A stretch of 64,000 nt of DNA from Amaurobius ferox (Eukaryota > Arthropoda > Arachnida > Araneae > Amaurobiidae). The position numbers and the translations under genes are program-made. The notes under the pieces are model-generated. The model searched no databases. It worked only from the letters and a program-made list of their open reading frames with translations, and was not told where the DNA came from. Positions 37,491 to 48,440 of the stretch are shown here, one piece after another; within the stretch, counting starts at the first letter, position 1, and each line of letters begins with the position of its first letter. The stretch spans positions 95,912,568-95,976,567 of the forward strand of contig OX578152.1 of the NCBI GenBank assembly GCA_951213105.1, given 5' to 3'.

Positions 37491-38848
37491 ATGTGTGTGT
37501 GCTGCTGAACATTTGGCTAATTTGGTGATAACTGTTACAAGCGGCTGTCAAACTCATAGCTTTTAAATTTGTTTATTAATTTCTCTTATGTATTAGGAGC
37601 TTTTTAATTGCTGTGTTCATTTTGTTCCTAGTGGAGACACATAACTTTTTAAGTACAGCCTTTCCTCTTGTAATTGAGCTAGATACCAAGTTTGTGGGTG
37701 ATATCTCTGCAGAGGCCTCTACAGTGAATGGTGTCCAGGCCATTCAGTGAGTAGTGTCAAGGGATAAAATTAGTGTTCTCCCATATGTACACATATAGGA
37801 AAATTTTCAATATATAAAAAAAAACTAACATTGACAAAAACATTGAATATTAATTTAAAATAATTAAAGACTTTAATTATCAATAAATTATATCCATATA
37901 ATTAGAATTTTATTTAATTAGTTATGCATATTTTACATTTGTTATGTTGGCTCATTCATATTTTATACTATATCAGGGAATCTTAAACTTTTTTTTTCTA
38001 TGACCCAAAATCAACTCTTGCACTTGACTACGCGATCCATGAATCTTACTCGGACTACATCTCTGTGGATCACTTGTTTTTCTATAGCTGCTATAGTGTG
38101 GTGACCCATCCCAAAAACCATAGCAACCTGCTTTGAGTTTGCAACACATAGGTTAAGAACCTTGTACAATATAATCTGTCATATGCATGAATCTGATATT
38201 AAAATTTGAATACATATTTTACCAATTGCCGCTCTCACTAATTGACAAAATTATTGTTTCCAAGAGTCACATAAATATCCTCTCTCTCTCTCTCTTTTTC
38301 TTTTGCATATCATAAATATTCTGGTGCCCTCATTAACTGGCGCCTGAGAGGCATATCTCACCAACTGCTCCCTTCTTTTTCTATCTGTGTTAGTTATCTG
38401 TTAAGGGATTTCAAATTATAAAAAATTTATTTTATAACCACTTTAAACACATTGTTTATGTCCTAATAAACAGATATGCATATATTTATGAACATGCATG
38501 TTTGCTTTTGGTAATAACTAGTCAGTAAATTGGAATTTGAATAGTTGCCTTAATAAAATATGTTTTAGATTATTGAAAACACTGTTATTATTGTATATCA
38601 AATTACCTTATGTTTTTAAATATGAATATGAATGTTCAAGCACATGTGTGAAACTCTTGGAGCAGAGTTAAAACTGTGATAATTTTCTTTCAAGCTTATC
38701 CATCAAAACTTTCTTTCATTTTCTGAAAATGAAATGAAAAAGAGACTGGTACAGCTTTTAAGTCGTGTTCCTTGCTAATTATTAAATTCAGTGCCAACCT
38801 TTCTGTTTCTCTTACTGCATCTCTCCTCTGTGTTCTTGTGCTGCTCAG

Positions 38849-39964
38849 GAATGGAGCTCCGTCCACTCCCTCCCCTCTGTTATGCACTCCGATGTTGGTA
38901 CGTGCCATCAATTTTCAAAATCTGATCTTGAACGCTTGGTGAAAAAAGAAGAGACTGAAAGTGATGTCGCTTTGTGTTCTTCTGCTCATAGCACACCATT
39001 GCACAACTATTTATTGGCACAAGGTGATTCAGATGATCGTCAAATGCTCATGGCCTGCTCTAATTCTGTAGATGTTCGTACTCTAAATTCTTGTTTAAAA
39101 TCTAGGCATTCATTGAATAGCAAAAATAAGAAATGCATTAAGTTTGATTCTAGTGTCTCGGGTCATCAAGGCAAGCTTCAACGAACTGGAATACGACGTC
39201 GTAAATTCAGCAAGAAAAGGAATGAGATGGCCAGCCAGAGTGATAGCAGTCCAGAAGGTAGCCCCAGTAAAGAAAAGAATAAAAGCAAACTGTCATTATT
39301 GGCAACACTGGGTATTTTGCGTAATGAAAATGGTTCTTTAAAACTTACTAAGCGAAAACGGAAAGCAAAAAAAAAGAATGAAACAATTGAAAAGTTGCTA
39401 CAGAGTAAAAAGACTTTTGCAATAGATGAACCGTGTGACACTGATGATATTCAGAAAGAGAAAAATGCTGGTGAATCTATCCAAGAAACAAAGAAAATTA
39501 TTGGTATATTGAAAAAGATGTCTGATGAGGAGAAGAAAAACTCTGAACTCAGTCAGCTAATGGCTAATGAGTTTAACAAAAAGCCTCCTCTTATATTTGG
39601 TGGAACATATCCTATAGATGAACCATTTGAATCAAAAAGGGGTCATTATTTTTCTAAGAACGTAAAGTTATCAAATCAAGAATTCATTGAATCCAAATTT
39701 AATTTAGAAGCAAAAAAGTTTAAGCAAAATGTTCAATCTGCAAAACATTGTAAACCTGAAAATGGCACTAGTAGTTTCGAAAAAACTCAGTATTTAGACA
39801 AGGACATGTTTGCTAAAATGTCTCCTCTAAAGATGTTTAAAAAGATACAGTCATCAGGTCGGAAATTTATGCAAACGAAAGATGACATTCAGACAGCAGG
39901 CAAGTCACCAGGGACATCTAATTCCAATGCCATAAAACATGATACGAATATCAGTGAATCAGTT
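38849..39964 (+). CDS. Candidate 372-codon phase-0 exon, possible Sec16 cassette exon
   Basis: This is a long open stretch in very AT-rich DNA, bounded by a pyrimidine-rich acceptor (tgctgctcag|gaa) and a consensus donor (gtt|gtaagt). Both boundaries are phase 0, as are the Sec16 exons on either side (19013 and 42433), so it can be included or skipped without changing frame. The 372 residues are Lys/Ser/Asn-rich, with basic clusters such as KLTKRKRKAKKKNETIEK and short repeated phrases (AIDEP near the middle, PIDEP later). I see no membrane segment, signal peptide or transposase motif. Unspliced, the frame stays open to a stop at 40052-40054. Alternatives are an exon of a nested gene or a coding-looking relic. 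I do not recognise the protein family; membership in Sec16 is inferred from phase and position only. Confidence 0.55.
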
Positions 39965-40641
39965 GTAAGTATTTTAGTGAACATTTCTCATTCCATATTA
40001 ACTTCTGAATATGTGAATGAGTATATACAAACTTTAACTATAATGCAATGTTAGTTTTATTTGTATATTATAACATTTTGATATTCTGTAATAGAATCAC
40101 TCAAATTTTATTTTATTTATTTCTGTTTTTATTTGCGTGTGTGTGTGTGTGTGTGAAAACTATAAAAAAATTACTTATTTTTCTAATGGTCGCTAAATTT
40201 GATAACAAAATGTGTAATTGTTAGTTGTTAACTAACTTAGAATACCTGTTTGAAGAATACTTTATTATTATGTAGCAAATCCGATGTGGACAGCATATGA
40301 TTTTCCTCACAGATCTTATTAATTTTTTTTTTTAACTATATTAAAGGAAAGAAAATATTATTATTATTTGAGTTTTATTGCATAAAATAGAACACATAAA
40401 ATGTGTACATTTGAAATTAAACCAAATTGCATTATAAAAATATTTCTTTTACATTTGGTGGCATTGATACACTTTAAAATAATGCTAAGTTGCCAGAACC
40501 ACAAAAATGAAATATCTTCAAAACAGTTTATCCTTGAGTAAAGATTGATTTTAATCATTTTGTTATCAAAGAACATGTATAAAACAAGCATTTAATTCAT
40601 ATATTTCAGTATCAATAAGTACAATACATTTTGTAAAAGTC

Positions 40642-40925
40642 ATAAGGAAAACTTGAGCAATGTATTTTCTTTACAAAGTTAACAATTAACACAAATAAAA
40701 GGGCAATGCAGCATACAGCTGTTTCAAGGATATACTTGATCCCCTTCATCAGTACTAGACAACCAACAAACTTGATGTCAAAAAGATTGAATGGGCTGGT
40801 CTTCATTCTGTTTCCTTTGTTGGTAATCTAACACTGATGAAGGGGATCCAGCATATCATCGAAATAGCTGTATGTTGCATTATCTTATTTGTGCTCAAAT
40901 ACGTTGCTCAAGTTTTCCTTATATT
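40642..40925. mobile_element. Inverted pair of Penelope-type terminal pieces with hammerhead-like cores
   Basis: Two arms of about 100 bp face outward and end in the shared phrase ttgctcaagttttccttat. Each arm has a hammerhead ribozyme-like core. On the minus strand ctgatga (40752-40746) is followed by a short stem and gaaac (40725-40721), with AAGG..CCTT able to pair. On the plus strand ctgatga (40834-40840) is followed by cgaaat at 40860. Penelope-like elements are known to carry hammerhead motifs in their terminal repeats. That assignment is inference; no reverse transcriptase is seen here. Confidence 0.6.
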
Positions 40926-41959
40926 TAAGCATGTTTATTTTTTATTTATTTATTTATTTATTTTTATTTTTATTTATTTATTATTTTTTTTTTTCAGATC
41001 AGATTTTGTTGATTTTACAAGACTTTTGAAAAAAAAAATAGACAGTTCTATTTTTACCAATTATGCTAGATTTAACTATCATATTTTATGAAATTTCATC
41101 ACATTGTTTTTTAGCTAGAGAGAATACATTATGCATTGCACAGACCAATAGACAGACATACACACACAGATGTTTTGCTAAAAATTGTTAATTTGTATTC
41201 TAGAGTGTTTGACACATATCCATACATCAAAAACTGAAATTCCAATTTTCAACCTCATTCAAATATGTTCTTTATATATTATGTAATAAATGTTACACTC
41301 ATCATATGATGGGGATGCATAAACTTATATAGAATCTTCTCTCTCCCTGCCCATCCATCTACCTTGAACGCTTGCACTCTAAAATCCCATCACTCTCACA
41401 GAACTTGCATCTCTCTCAATCAATATTATTAGTTACTATATAACTTCAAACAAAACATAATTACTGTGTGATCACATAAAAATGCAGTTACTTTATGACC
41501 CCTTAGACACCCCTCCCCAACAAAAGTGGACCTGACCCACAAATTGTGAAGCTCACTATATTTTGAATCAAGAATATTAAAATAATAATTTCCACAAAGA
41601 AATTAAATTTTAAATTTTTAAGAGATATTGAATTATTGACAACACGGTGACATATCCCAAAAGTTGCCAAGTTGACAATATTGTGCCAAATTTTTAGCTA
41701 AGTGTTCCAGTCAAACAAATTGGCTTTTATTATGTATATGGTAGGGAAAGTAATTTAATGATATTATAATGTTAAGTCCTCTGAATTGACAAGTGTTGTG
41801 GAGTGCATTTATTTTCTAAAATTAATATTTTTTTTGTAATCCATCACTTTGTTTTTAGACACATTTGTTATAAACAGAATTCCTTACTTTAAACTTAACA
41901 TCTGTTTTGTTTAATGTGCACTTTAACTGGGTTTTAATCAGGTTCATTATGTGTTTTTA

Positions 41960-42084
<125 letters not shown>

Positions 42085-42432
42085 CATAACATATGTACTA
42101 TGAAACTTATTAATAAAAATGCTCACAGAACACAAAAAAAAACGTATGTTTTTACTATATCAGCTTTTGATAATTCTTATTACTCATTGATGTGGTTTGA
42201 ATAATTACCAAATGTTCAGTATCAGATATGTGCTATTTAAGAATGTTCACTATGAAACATGGCAACACCTTAAATTGATCAACATTTGTTTTTATAAATG
42301 ACCAGAGCTTAATTTTTATTAAATTTGAAAGAATTCAGACTAGCTCTATCCTTAAGCCTACTAATTTATTGTATAGCTAAGAAGCAAAAACGTCATGATT
42401 CATTGTAGTATTGTGTTTATTCTAATTTATAG

Positions 42433-42624
42433 GTTCCTGATAACAAGCAGCCTAGCTATGACCAAGTCAATAGTTACAATAATACAACCCGGAGAGAGAG
42501 ACGAGATAGTGCTATGAGTTCAGGAAGCAGATACAGTGCTGGTAACTTATCTGTTGCCCGTAAACCATCAATTAAGGAAGCCCCCAAACCAGAAATGAAG
42601 AAAGAATCTAAACCCAGCTCACAG
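42433..42624 (+). CDS. Sec16: Sec16 exon (basic Ser-rich region)
   Basis: Sixty-four codons, phase 0 to phase 0, beginning VPDNKQPSYDQVNSYNN and containing RRERRDSAMSSGSRYS, then KPSIKEAPKPEMKKESKP. The basic serine-rich stretch followed by a Lys/Pro run resembles the segment just before the conserved C-terminal block in other Sec16 proteins. The acceptor is taatttatag and the donor cag|gtgagt. Its RRDS and KPS motifs could be phosphosites, which is inference. Confidence 0.8.
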
Positions 42625-43319
42625 GTGAGTATCTTTAATTTCTTAATTTATTTGATAACTAGCTAGTGTGTAACGATAAATATCACTATATATAATTGTC
42701 CAGTATGTTTTTGCTTTTTCAAACCCTCTAAAAGTCCCCAGTGACCTAAAAAGCTGAATTTTGGTACTTTTATAGTATTGATTGTGGTACAGAACCTAAT
42801 GGTACCGAATTTTCAATTTACCCTTTGGGGCAGAGAAAGTAGAGGGGGGGATGAAAATATTTTCAGATTCTCCAGAAGCCCGCTAGTAACCTAGAAGATT
42901 GATTCTTTTCATGCTTATAGTATCAAACAACGGACAGAATTTTATGTAGCAGAATTTTTTATTTATTCCAGGGAGTATAAAAAATGGGCTTCTATAAAAG
43001 TCTTTTCAGACCCCCGAGAAGCCCCTGATGAGTTAGATGGCTAATTTTTGCACTCTTAGTATTGACTAAGTTATATATATATATATATAGTATCAACCAC
43101 TGGATCGAACCTAACAAAGTCCGATTTTTCATTTTTCCCTCAGAGGGACAAAAAAAGTGTTAGTTTCCCTGTATTTGATAGGCTTAAATACTAGTGTGAA
43201 AAATGCAGAAACAGGGGTCATAAGCAACAATAACAACTAGTGTGAAAAGTAAAAAATTACTACAAACTCTGTGTAAGTTTTGAAGTTTTTGTTATTTTGT
43301 TTATCCTATATATATATAT

Positions 43320-43640
43320 CCGAGTGAAAAGGAAGAAACGTTGAAACGGGAGATCCAAATGCGTTGCATATAATGGCAGGGGAGGGTAGCGACTCCCCTT
43401 CCCGTTTAAAGCAGCTTTTACAGCCCGGGCAACGCTCACGGAACCAATACGATACAATGGACAGTCCCGTACATGTGCATAGACAAAGGCACCCGTATAC
43501 AAGAAGAGCAAGAACAACATCGACGCAGAAGGAATGGACGCAAAATGAAAAACGATCCTAGTACCAGAGCCTATATATCAACACTTACGCATGCGTGCCA
43601 ACACACCAGTATCGCATAAATCATAAAATTCCAACCAATT
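43320..43640. promoter_or_regulatory. CpG-rich island inside intron, function unknown
   Basis: Unlike the surrounding DNA this block is GC-richer and contains many CpG dinucleotides, for example cagcccgggcaacgctcac and cttacgcatgcgtgcc. A 65-codon open frame (43364-43561) crosses it but resembles nothing I know. It could be an internal promoter, or the end of a foreign element. It lies 160 bp upstream of an ATG with a strong donor at 43804-43846. Confidence 0.35.
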
Positions 43641-43889
43641 CCCGATGGAAACGGCTAAAGTTTTCTTTATTACCGAAAAAGGAATTATAGCATGCCCACA
43701 AGAAATAAATAGGATAGTGTTTTTTTAAAGCTTTGGTTACGATTTTTTGATTACATTTATTGCAATCCCTTTTGAAAGTGTTATAAGCCAGATTTCTCTT
43801 GAAATGGCCGACAAGGATGATTTTGATTTTTGTCGTCGATTAGCGTAAGTGATAATTTCGAATTTGAAACTCACTTGTTGTTCTTAATG

Positions 43890-43890
<1 letters not shown>

Positions 43891-43936
<46 letters not shown>
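43891..43936. repeat. (TA)n microsatellite
   Basis: About 23 TA units directly left of the Tc1 relic. Confidence 0.97.
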
Positions 43937-43940
<4 letters not shown>

Positions 43941-44099
43941 CACACATACACTCTAAGGCAAAAAAATCCACATACCCCGCAAAATAATCCGATAGTAATA
44001 AAACTGTACATGCAAATACATGTCGACCGAATATGCAAATGATCAAAAATTTGCATCCAATGAATGAATAGTAGGAACTACAGCGCATTGAAACTGAGC

Positions 44100-45135
44100 A
44101 CCATGGTGGTATATTTAAGGAGCGAGCCTTGCTTTCAGGAACAAAATGTGCAGTGGATTTGGATTGTGTTTGCTTACCTTGATTGAAACAATGCCTCGCC
44201 AGCGAATTTGCAGCCACTACGAACATATGAATGAGGGCGTGTGGTCAGACTGCATGAAACTGAAAGGGCATACCGACGAATCGCTTGGCATTTGGGTAGG
44301 AGCGATGCAGCATTTAGATGATGTTGGCGGGAATGGATCCAAAATAGCAGATTTCAGCTGCAAGTGAGGAGCGGATGGCCTAGAGCAACGACAGAAGGGG
44401 AAGATAGAGCTATTGTCAAAGCAGCTGTGGCAGCAAGAGATTCGTCGTTATCAACCATCCAATGTGTGACAAACACTGAAGTGACCACCCAGACCATTAA
44501 TAGAAGACTATGGGAACAGAATCTATACTCGCGGTGCCCATTACGCCACCTACCACTGACCAGTATGCACCGTCAACAACGATTGCAATGGTGCCAGGCC
44601 CGATCAATGTGGAATTGTCTTCAGTGATGAGTCCTGCATATATGTCTAGAGATAGCCCGGACATCATCTGGATCCTGCTCTTACTGTCACATGCCACACA
44701 GCTTGACAACAGGGAGTTATGGTCTGGATGCAATTTCGTTTGATAGCCGGAGCCCTTTGATAGTCATCCGTGGCACCATCACAGCACAGTGGTACATTGC
44801 CGACATTCTATGACCCGTTGTATTGCTATTCCTTTCACAACACCCTGGGCTAACTTTTCAGCAAGATAATGCCAGGCCACACATGGCATGCCTCTCCATT
44901 GATTGTCTGCGTGCTTATGACACACTTCCTTGGCCAACCAGATCCCCAGATCTCTCCTATTGAACACATTTGGGTTGAGATGGGGCATCACCTGTGACCA
45001 TCCCAAAATGTAGATGAATTAGCTTGTCAATTGGAGGCCATTTGGAACAATGGTCAATTTGGAACAATTAGCTTGTCAATTGGAGGAAAGCGCTCTGGCA
45101 GTTTTTAACAATTTTTGTACGTCTTTTAGGATGTT
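44100..45135 (+). pseudogene. Tc1-like (Tcb1-type) transposase relic
   Basis: A plus-strand Tc1 transposase can be followed in pieces through many frameshifts. The pieces are MPRQRICSHYEHMNEG (44190), the helix-turn-helix region, SGWPRATTEGEDRAIVKAAV (44368), LRHLPLTSMHRQQRLQWCQA (44546), the first catalytic Asp in SDESC (44627), and ISFDSRSPLIVIRGTITAQW (44738-44797). They continue with TFQQDNARPHMACLS (44855), the second Asp, and PTRSPDLSPIEHIWVEM (44935), the third acidic region. Near 45015-45085 agcttgtcaattggagg is duplicated. Clear inverted ends were not found: the left side runs into a TA array and the right side abuts the pogo relic. It is inactive. Confidence 0.88.
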
Positions 45136-45189
45136 AAATAAAAGACCTTTCGTTTTTTAAAAACATTTTGTTTTTGGTTTTGTCTATTG

Positions 45190-45669
45190 TATGCAGACGT
45201 AGTGCCAATCTTGATTATTTGTTATCATATCAGTTTCCGATTCAGCCAGTTCGACATGAGTTTTACTAGGTGTAAATGCTATGTCCAGTATCGTGTCAGG
45301 GCTGAATGGAAATATTCATGTTGCTGTAAAACAGGAAATAATGTTGGCAGTGGTCATCATTTTTTTCGAAACAGTGTTTAGAATTTCTCCAAATTGAAAG
45401 CGGGTTATTCTTTGATCTGGAAATCTGGTCCAGTACGTCAATACTTTGCCATCCCAGTACAATTCAAAAGACTTGAATACTTATTTGTCCAAAGGTTGAA
45501 ATTTGTGTATAGTATTATTTGGCAAACAGAATAACTTAATTCCATGATTTTCTGCAGCCGCTACTATGTTTGCATCCAAATGTGATGACAGTAAAAAATT
45601 AGTAAAGTATAGAGACCCTATCATAAAATATGACTTTTCATCATCAAAATAATTCTTTAAAATTAGCAC
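45190..45669 (-). pseudogene. pogo/Tigger-type DDE transposase C-terminal relic
   Basis: On the minus strand the frame reads LLSSHLDANIVAAAENHGIK, then LFCLPNNTIHKFQPLDK and a stop. This matches the pogo DDE core phrase DGH-SH-----A---GI-L--LP-HTTH-LQPLD; the catalytic Asp before the first His is altered. After the stop the same frame continues VFKSFELYWDGKVLTYW, RITRFQFGEILNTV, and IFPFSPDTILDIAFTPSK. These match the usual VFKP-K--Y, T---F, GI-PF-P and F-PS blocks. The N-terminal DNA-binding part is not visible. It is an inactive remnant next to the Tc1 relic. Confidence 0.82.
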
Positions 45670-48138
45670 AGTTCATTTAAAAAACACACAACTTAAGCAA
45701 CAAAACATGCATTCCTAATATATCCATATTAGAACACCTAGTAACAGGCCATAATGAGACAACCACATTGAAATAATGTTGAAAAATGTATATCTTAAAT
45801 CTAAAGCTTAATTAGGAAAACTTGTATCTTAAACTACCTTTATTCTCTTTCACATAAGGTATGGGTTTTATAAGAACCTCATGGTTTTAATAAAATGCAT
45901 AATAAATCAACTTACCTAGAGATTATATTGCTAGGCGTAAAATCTGTAAAATAAACTTTTGATACACGTGTAAAGTTTCCACAGCTACATAATCGTTCAT
46001 GCTTGCACACACCATCTTTCATAGCAATTAAACAATACTATGCTGCCATCTGTCTATAAATTACATACAACTTGCAATTGTACAACCTGTGGCCATAGTT
46101 GACACAGCTAACTTATATTTGAAAAATATTTACATTAAATTTTTAACTGAAATACTAACAAATTTTAAGAAGGAAATAAGAAATTAAAATTATTTAGAGC
46201 TCAAAATTTCTCAATATTTTTGCATTGCAGCATTTAATTAATATTATTGTGCTTCAATGCTTGTTGTGTACCAATGTCAAAATAAAATCTATTTTGCATT
46301 TGGTAAGTAAAAATAGTTTATGATTTTAAAATAAATTGCTCAAACTGCTGTAAAAATAGCTAAAAAGTAAGATCTTCTTTAAAAATGCAATATAAAACAA
46401 ATTAGTAATGGCATCAACTGGTATTAGAAGACAAAGAACTTCATCATTCTTCAGGATACAAAATCAGCAACCACACCAAATATGTTAAGGGGACAGATTC
46501 CTGCTTAACAGAAAATACAATATGCAAAAAACTGAACTGTTGAGAACTAAAGATTAGCTAAATTACTGTGTAGTTTTGCCATTTCACCAATATAGCAGAG
46601 TTAAGATTGGCTGCACACAGGAAGAGACAAAACTGTCAATTAATCATCTCGAAGCAAAAATGTCAAGGATAAAATATTTTGCTTCAGACTGCCTGTGATG
46701 TCTCTAGTTTTGCCTGATGATATGACTCATTCTGAATCAATATTGCAAGTGATGAAGAAGTGGCTATTATTGTCTGTTCTGTTTGGAAAAAAAACACCAG
46801 TTTGCAAGTTTAAGACATATTGCATTAACTAAACAAGAAAGATCTATCATGCATAAAACATTGATTATTAAACACGTTTCAACTGAAATGCAATCTGCTG
46901 AATGTATCACATCTCTAAAATACGATACATTAAGCAGTGATAATTTTTTAATTATCACAGAACTACAGTAATTTATTTTACTTGAAAACTTAAAACTTCA
47001 TCGAAAAAAATAAACTTTATTCAAATGACGTCATCGAAATATTAATTGTCTGGCTCTCTATGTAAAAGCAGTGAATATTTTATTCATACACTCCAAATTC
47101 CAGACTCCAAAATTAAATAACTTTACGTGAAAAAAATTCAGCAATTCTCATACAACTCATCTTACAATCATTTGTTTACATTCTGCATCCATTAAAATTA
47201 GGCTTTATTGTAGAAATAATCAAAGTTTGATTATCATTTAAACTAAAAAAATATTGTAATTGCATTGGCGCAGAATATAGATGCACAGAAAATATACAAA
47301 AATAAAGCGATTTTAGGATGGATGCAACACAAAATATAAATTTAAAAGAACTTTAAATATCACGATTTTTACTCTGGGAAAAAAGATGGATGCCATATTT
47401 TATTTTGAAGTGGGTCACATGATCTCTTCATATTACATGGGTGTAATTATTATTTTAATTTTTATTTAAAAAACTACCGAACATATTTTGCTGAAATTTT
47501 TTTATATATTTTATGGGATAATTTGAATATTTCCTAAAATTTTCGAAGCAATTTGTGAATTTTAACTTCACTTAAAATATGTTTGAAAAATTCACTTAAA
47601 ATATGTTTGAAAAATTAGGTCCCACAGGGTTCATTGTATTTCATTTTTTCAACCCTGGTTCAATCCAAAACTAATTGGATTATATTGTTCATTTTCATTC
47701 TCATATGCCCCACAGACCGTTTCAACCACATGCTAAAATTTAATTTTGATAAAGTCGTTTTTACGGCAGTTATCGTGCGAACAGATGGACAGAGAGACAA
47801 AATGACCAAAGTTTTACCAATCTTGATAAAAATGATTACTCTTAAGTTGACTTGGTCTTGTCTCCAATCCTTTGTGTGGCCAGCCTAAGCTCTCACTTGG
47901 CATTCAGTTCCAGGATTGTTCACACTAAAAAGAGAAATCCAAGTATTTCTAAAACAATTTCTTTCTACATTTTATTTGTGCAGCATTTTACATTGTGATC
48001 TAGTTAGTTGTAATGAAATATTTTGAGTTTTCTAAATTGAGATCTGAACAACAGAATTGCATAAAATATGTATTCTTCGATTATATCAACTTTATTTCTT
48101 CAATTTTGTTACCAATTTTAGCTATTTATCTTTTGCAG

Positions 48139-48228
48139 GCTGGCAAAACATGGCTTGGAGGAATTTTTAGTAGGTTACTACCAAGAGCTCCTAATCAAAT
48201 GATATTGCCAGATGATCAAAATCCTACG
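48139..48228 (+). CDS. Sec16: Sec16 exon (conserved C-terminal block, part 1)
   Basis: Thirty codons, phase 0 to phase 0. It starts AGKTWLGGIFSRLLP and ends with MILPDDQNPT, matching the G-GWF-WL...LPDDKNPS block conserved near the C-terminus of Sec16A and Sec16B. The acceptor is ttttgcag and the donor acg|gtaaaa. Together with the next exon this is the most diagnostic part of the gene after the central domain. The following intron is only 109 bp. Confidence 0.92.
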
Positions 48229-48337
48229 GTAAAATTCCTTCTCAGAGCTACTTTAAAAAGTTTTTTAATAAAAGCATTCGTTTAATTTACATTTTGAAAT
48301 ATTAAAAGTTACTTATGTCTTTTTGTACTTTCAACAG
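48229..48337 (+). other. Short 109-bp Sec16 intron
   Basis: This is the only really short intron in the window. It separates the two exons of the conserved C-terminal block; GT at 48229 and AG at 48336-48337. Confidence 0.9.
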
Positions 48338-48440
48338 ATTGTTTGGGATGAAGTCACAAAGCGATGGGTCAATAAAGATAGTAATGATGATGATGAAATA
48401 AATGCTCCATTAGCACCACCTACAGATATGGAACTAATGG
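48338..48440 (+). CDS. Sec16: Sec16 exon (conserved C-terminal block, part 2)
   Basis: Thirty-four codons plus one base. It begins IVWDEVTKRWVNKDS, matching the SIVWDEKKKRWVN signature of Sec16, then an acidic run and APLAPPTDMELM, matching the usual APPPPP segment. The acceptor is ttcaacag and the donor atg g|gtgaga. The split glycine codon is completed by the next exon at 50069. Confidence 0.93.

Larger units (their letters stand above)
19014..38848 (+). other. Longest Sec16 intron (19.8 kb) with repeats
   Basis: No confident Sec16 exon was found. It holds a perfect 28-bp palindrome (19228-19255), the dispersed repeat copies at 20195 and 36845, diverged GC-richer repeats at 22220-22790, the CATACCTGCC element at 24017-25537, a TTAA-bounded 88-bp element at 27707-27794, a 175-bp tandem array at 29040-29540, related repeats at 28550 and 32750, and C/CT tracts near 34189-34238. 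Two exon-like windows (21143 and 30703) are described under findings. Confidence 0.5.
42625..48138 (+). other. Sec16 intron with CpG-rich island, Tc1 and pogo relics
   Basis: Contains the CpG-rich block at 43320-43640, a candidate start exon at 43804, a TA array at 43891-43936, the Tc1 relic at 44100-45135 and the pogo relic at 45190-45669. A 25-bp direct duplication (cacttaaaatatgtttgaaa) is at 47570-47619. There is a perfect TGACGTCA at 47026-47033 without supporting context. No Sec16 exon was found. Confidence 0.5.

Noticed and set aside
46783..46971. Open frames on both strands between the pogo relic and the next Sec16 exon
   Set aside because: Short, mutually overlapping and without a recognisable motif; a pogo N-terminal match was looked for and not found.
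47026..47033. Perfect TGACGTCA (CRE-like) site
   Set aside because: A single octamer in 64 kb without promoter context is not evidence of regulation.
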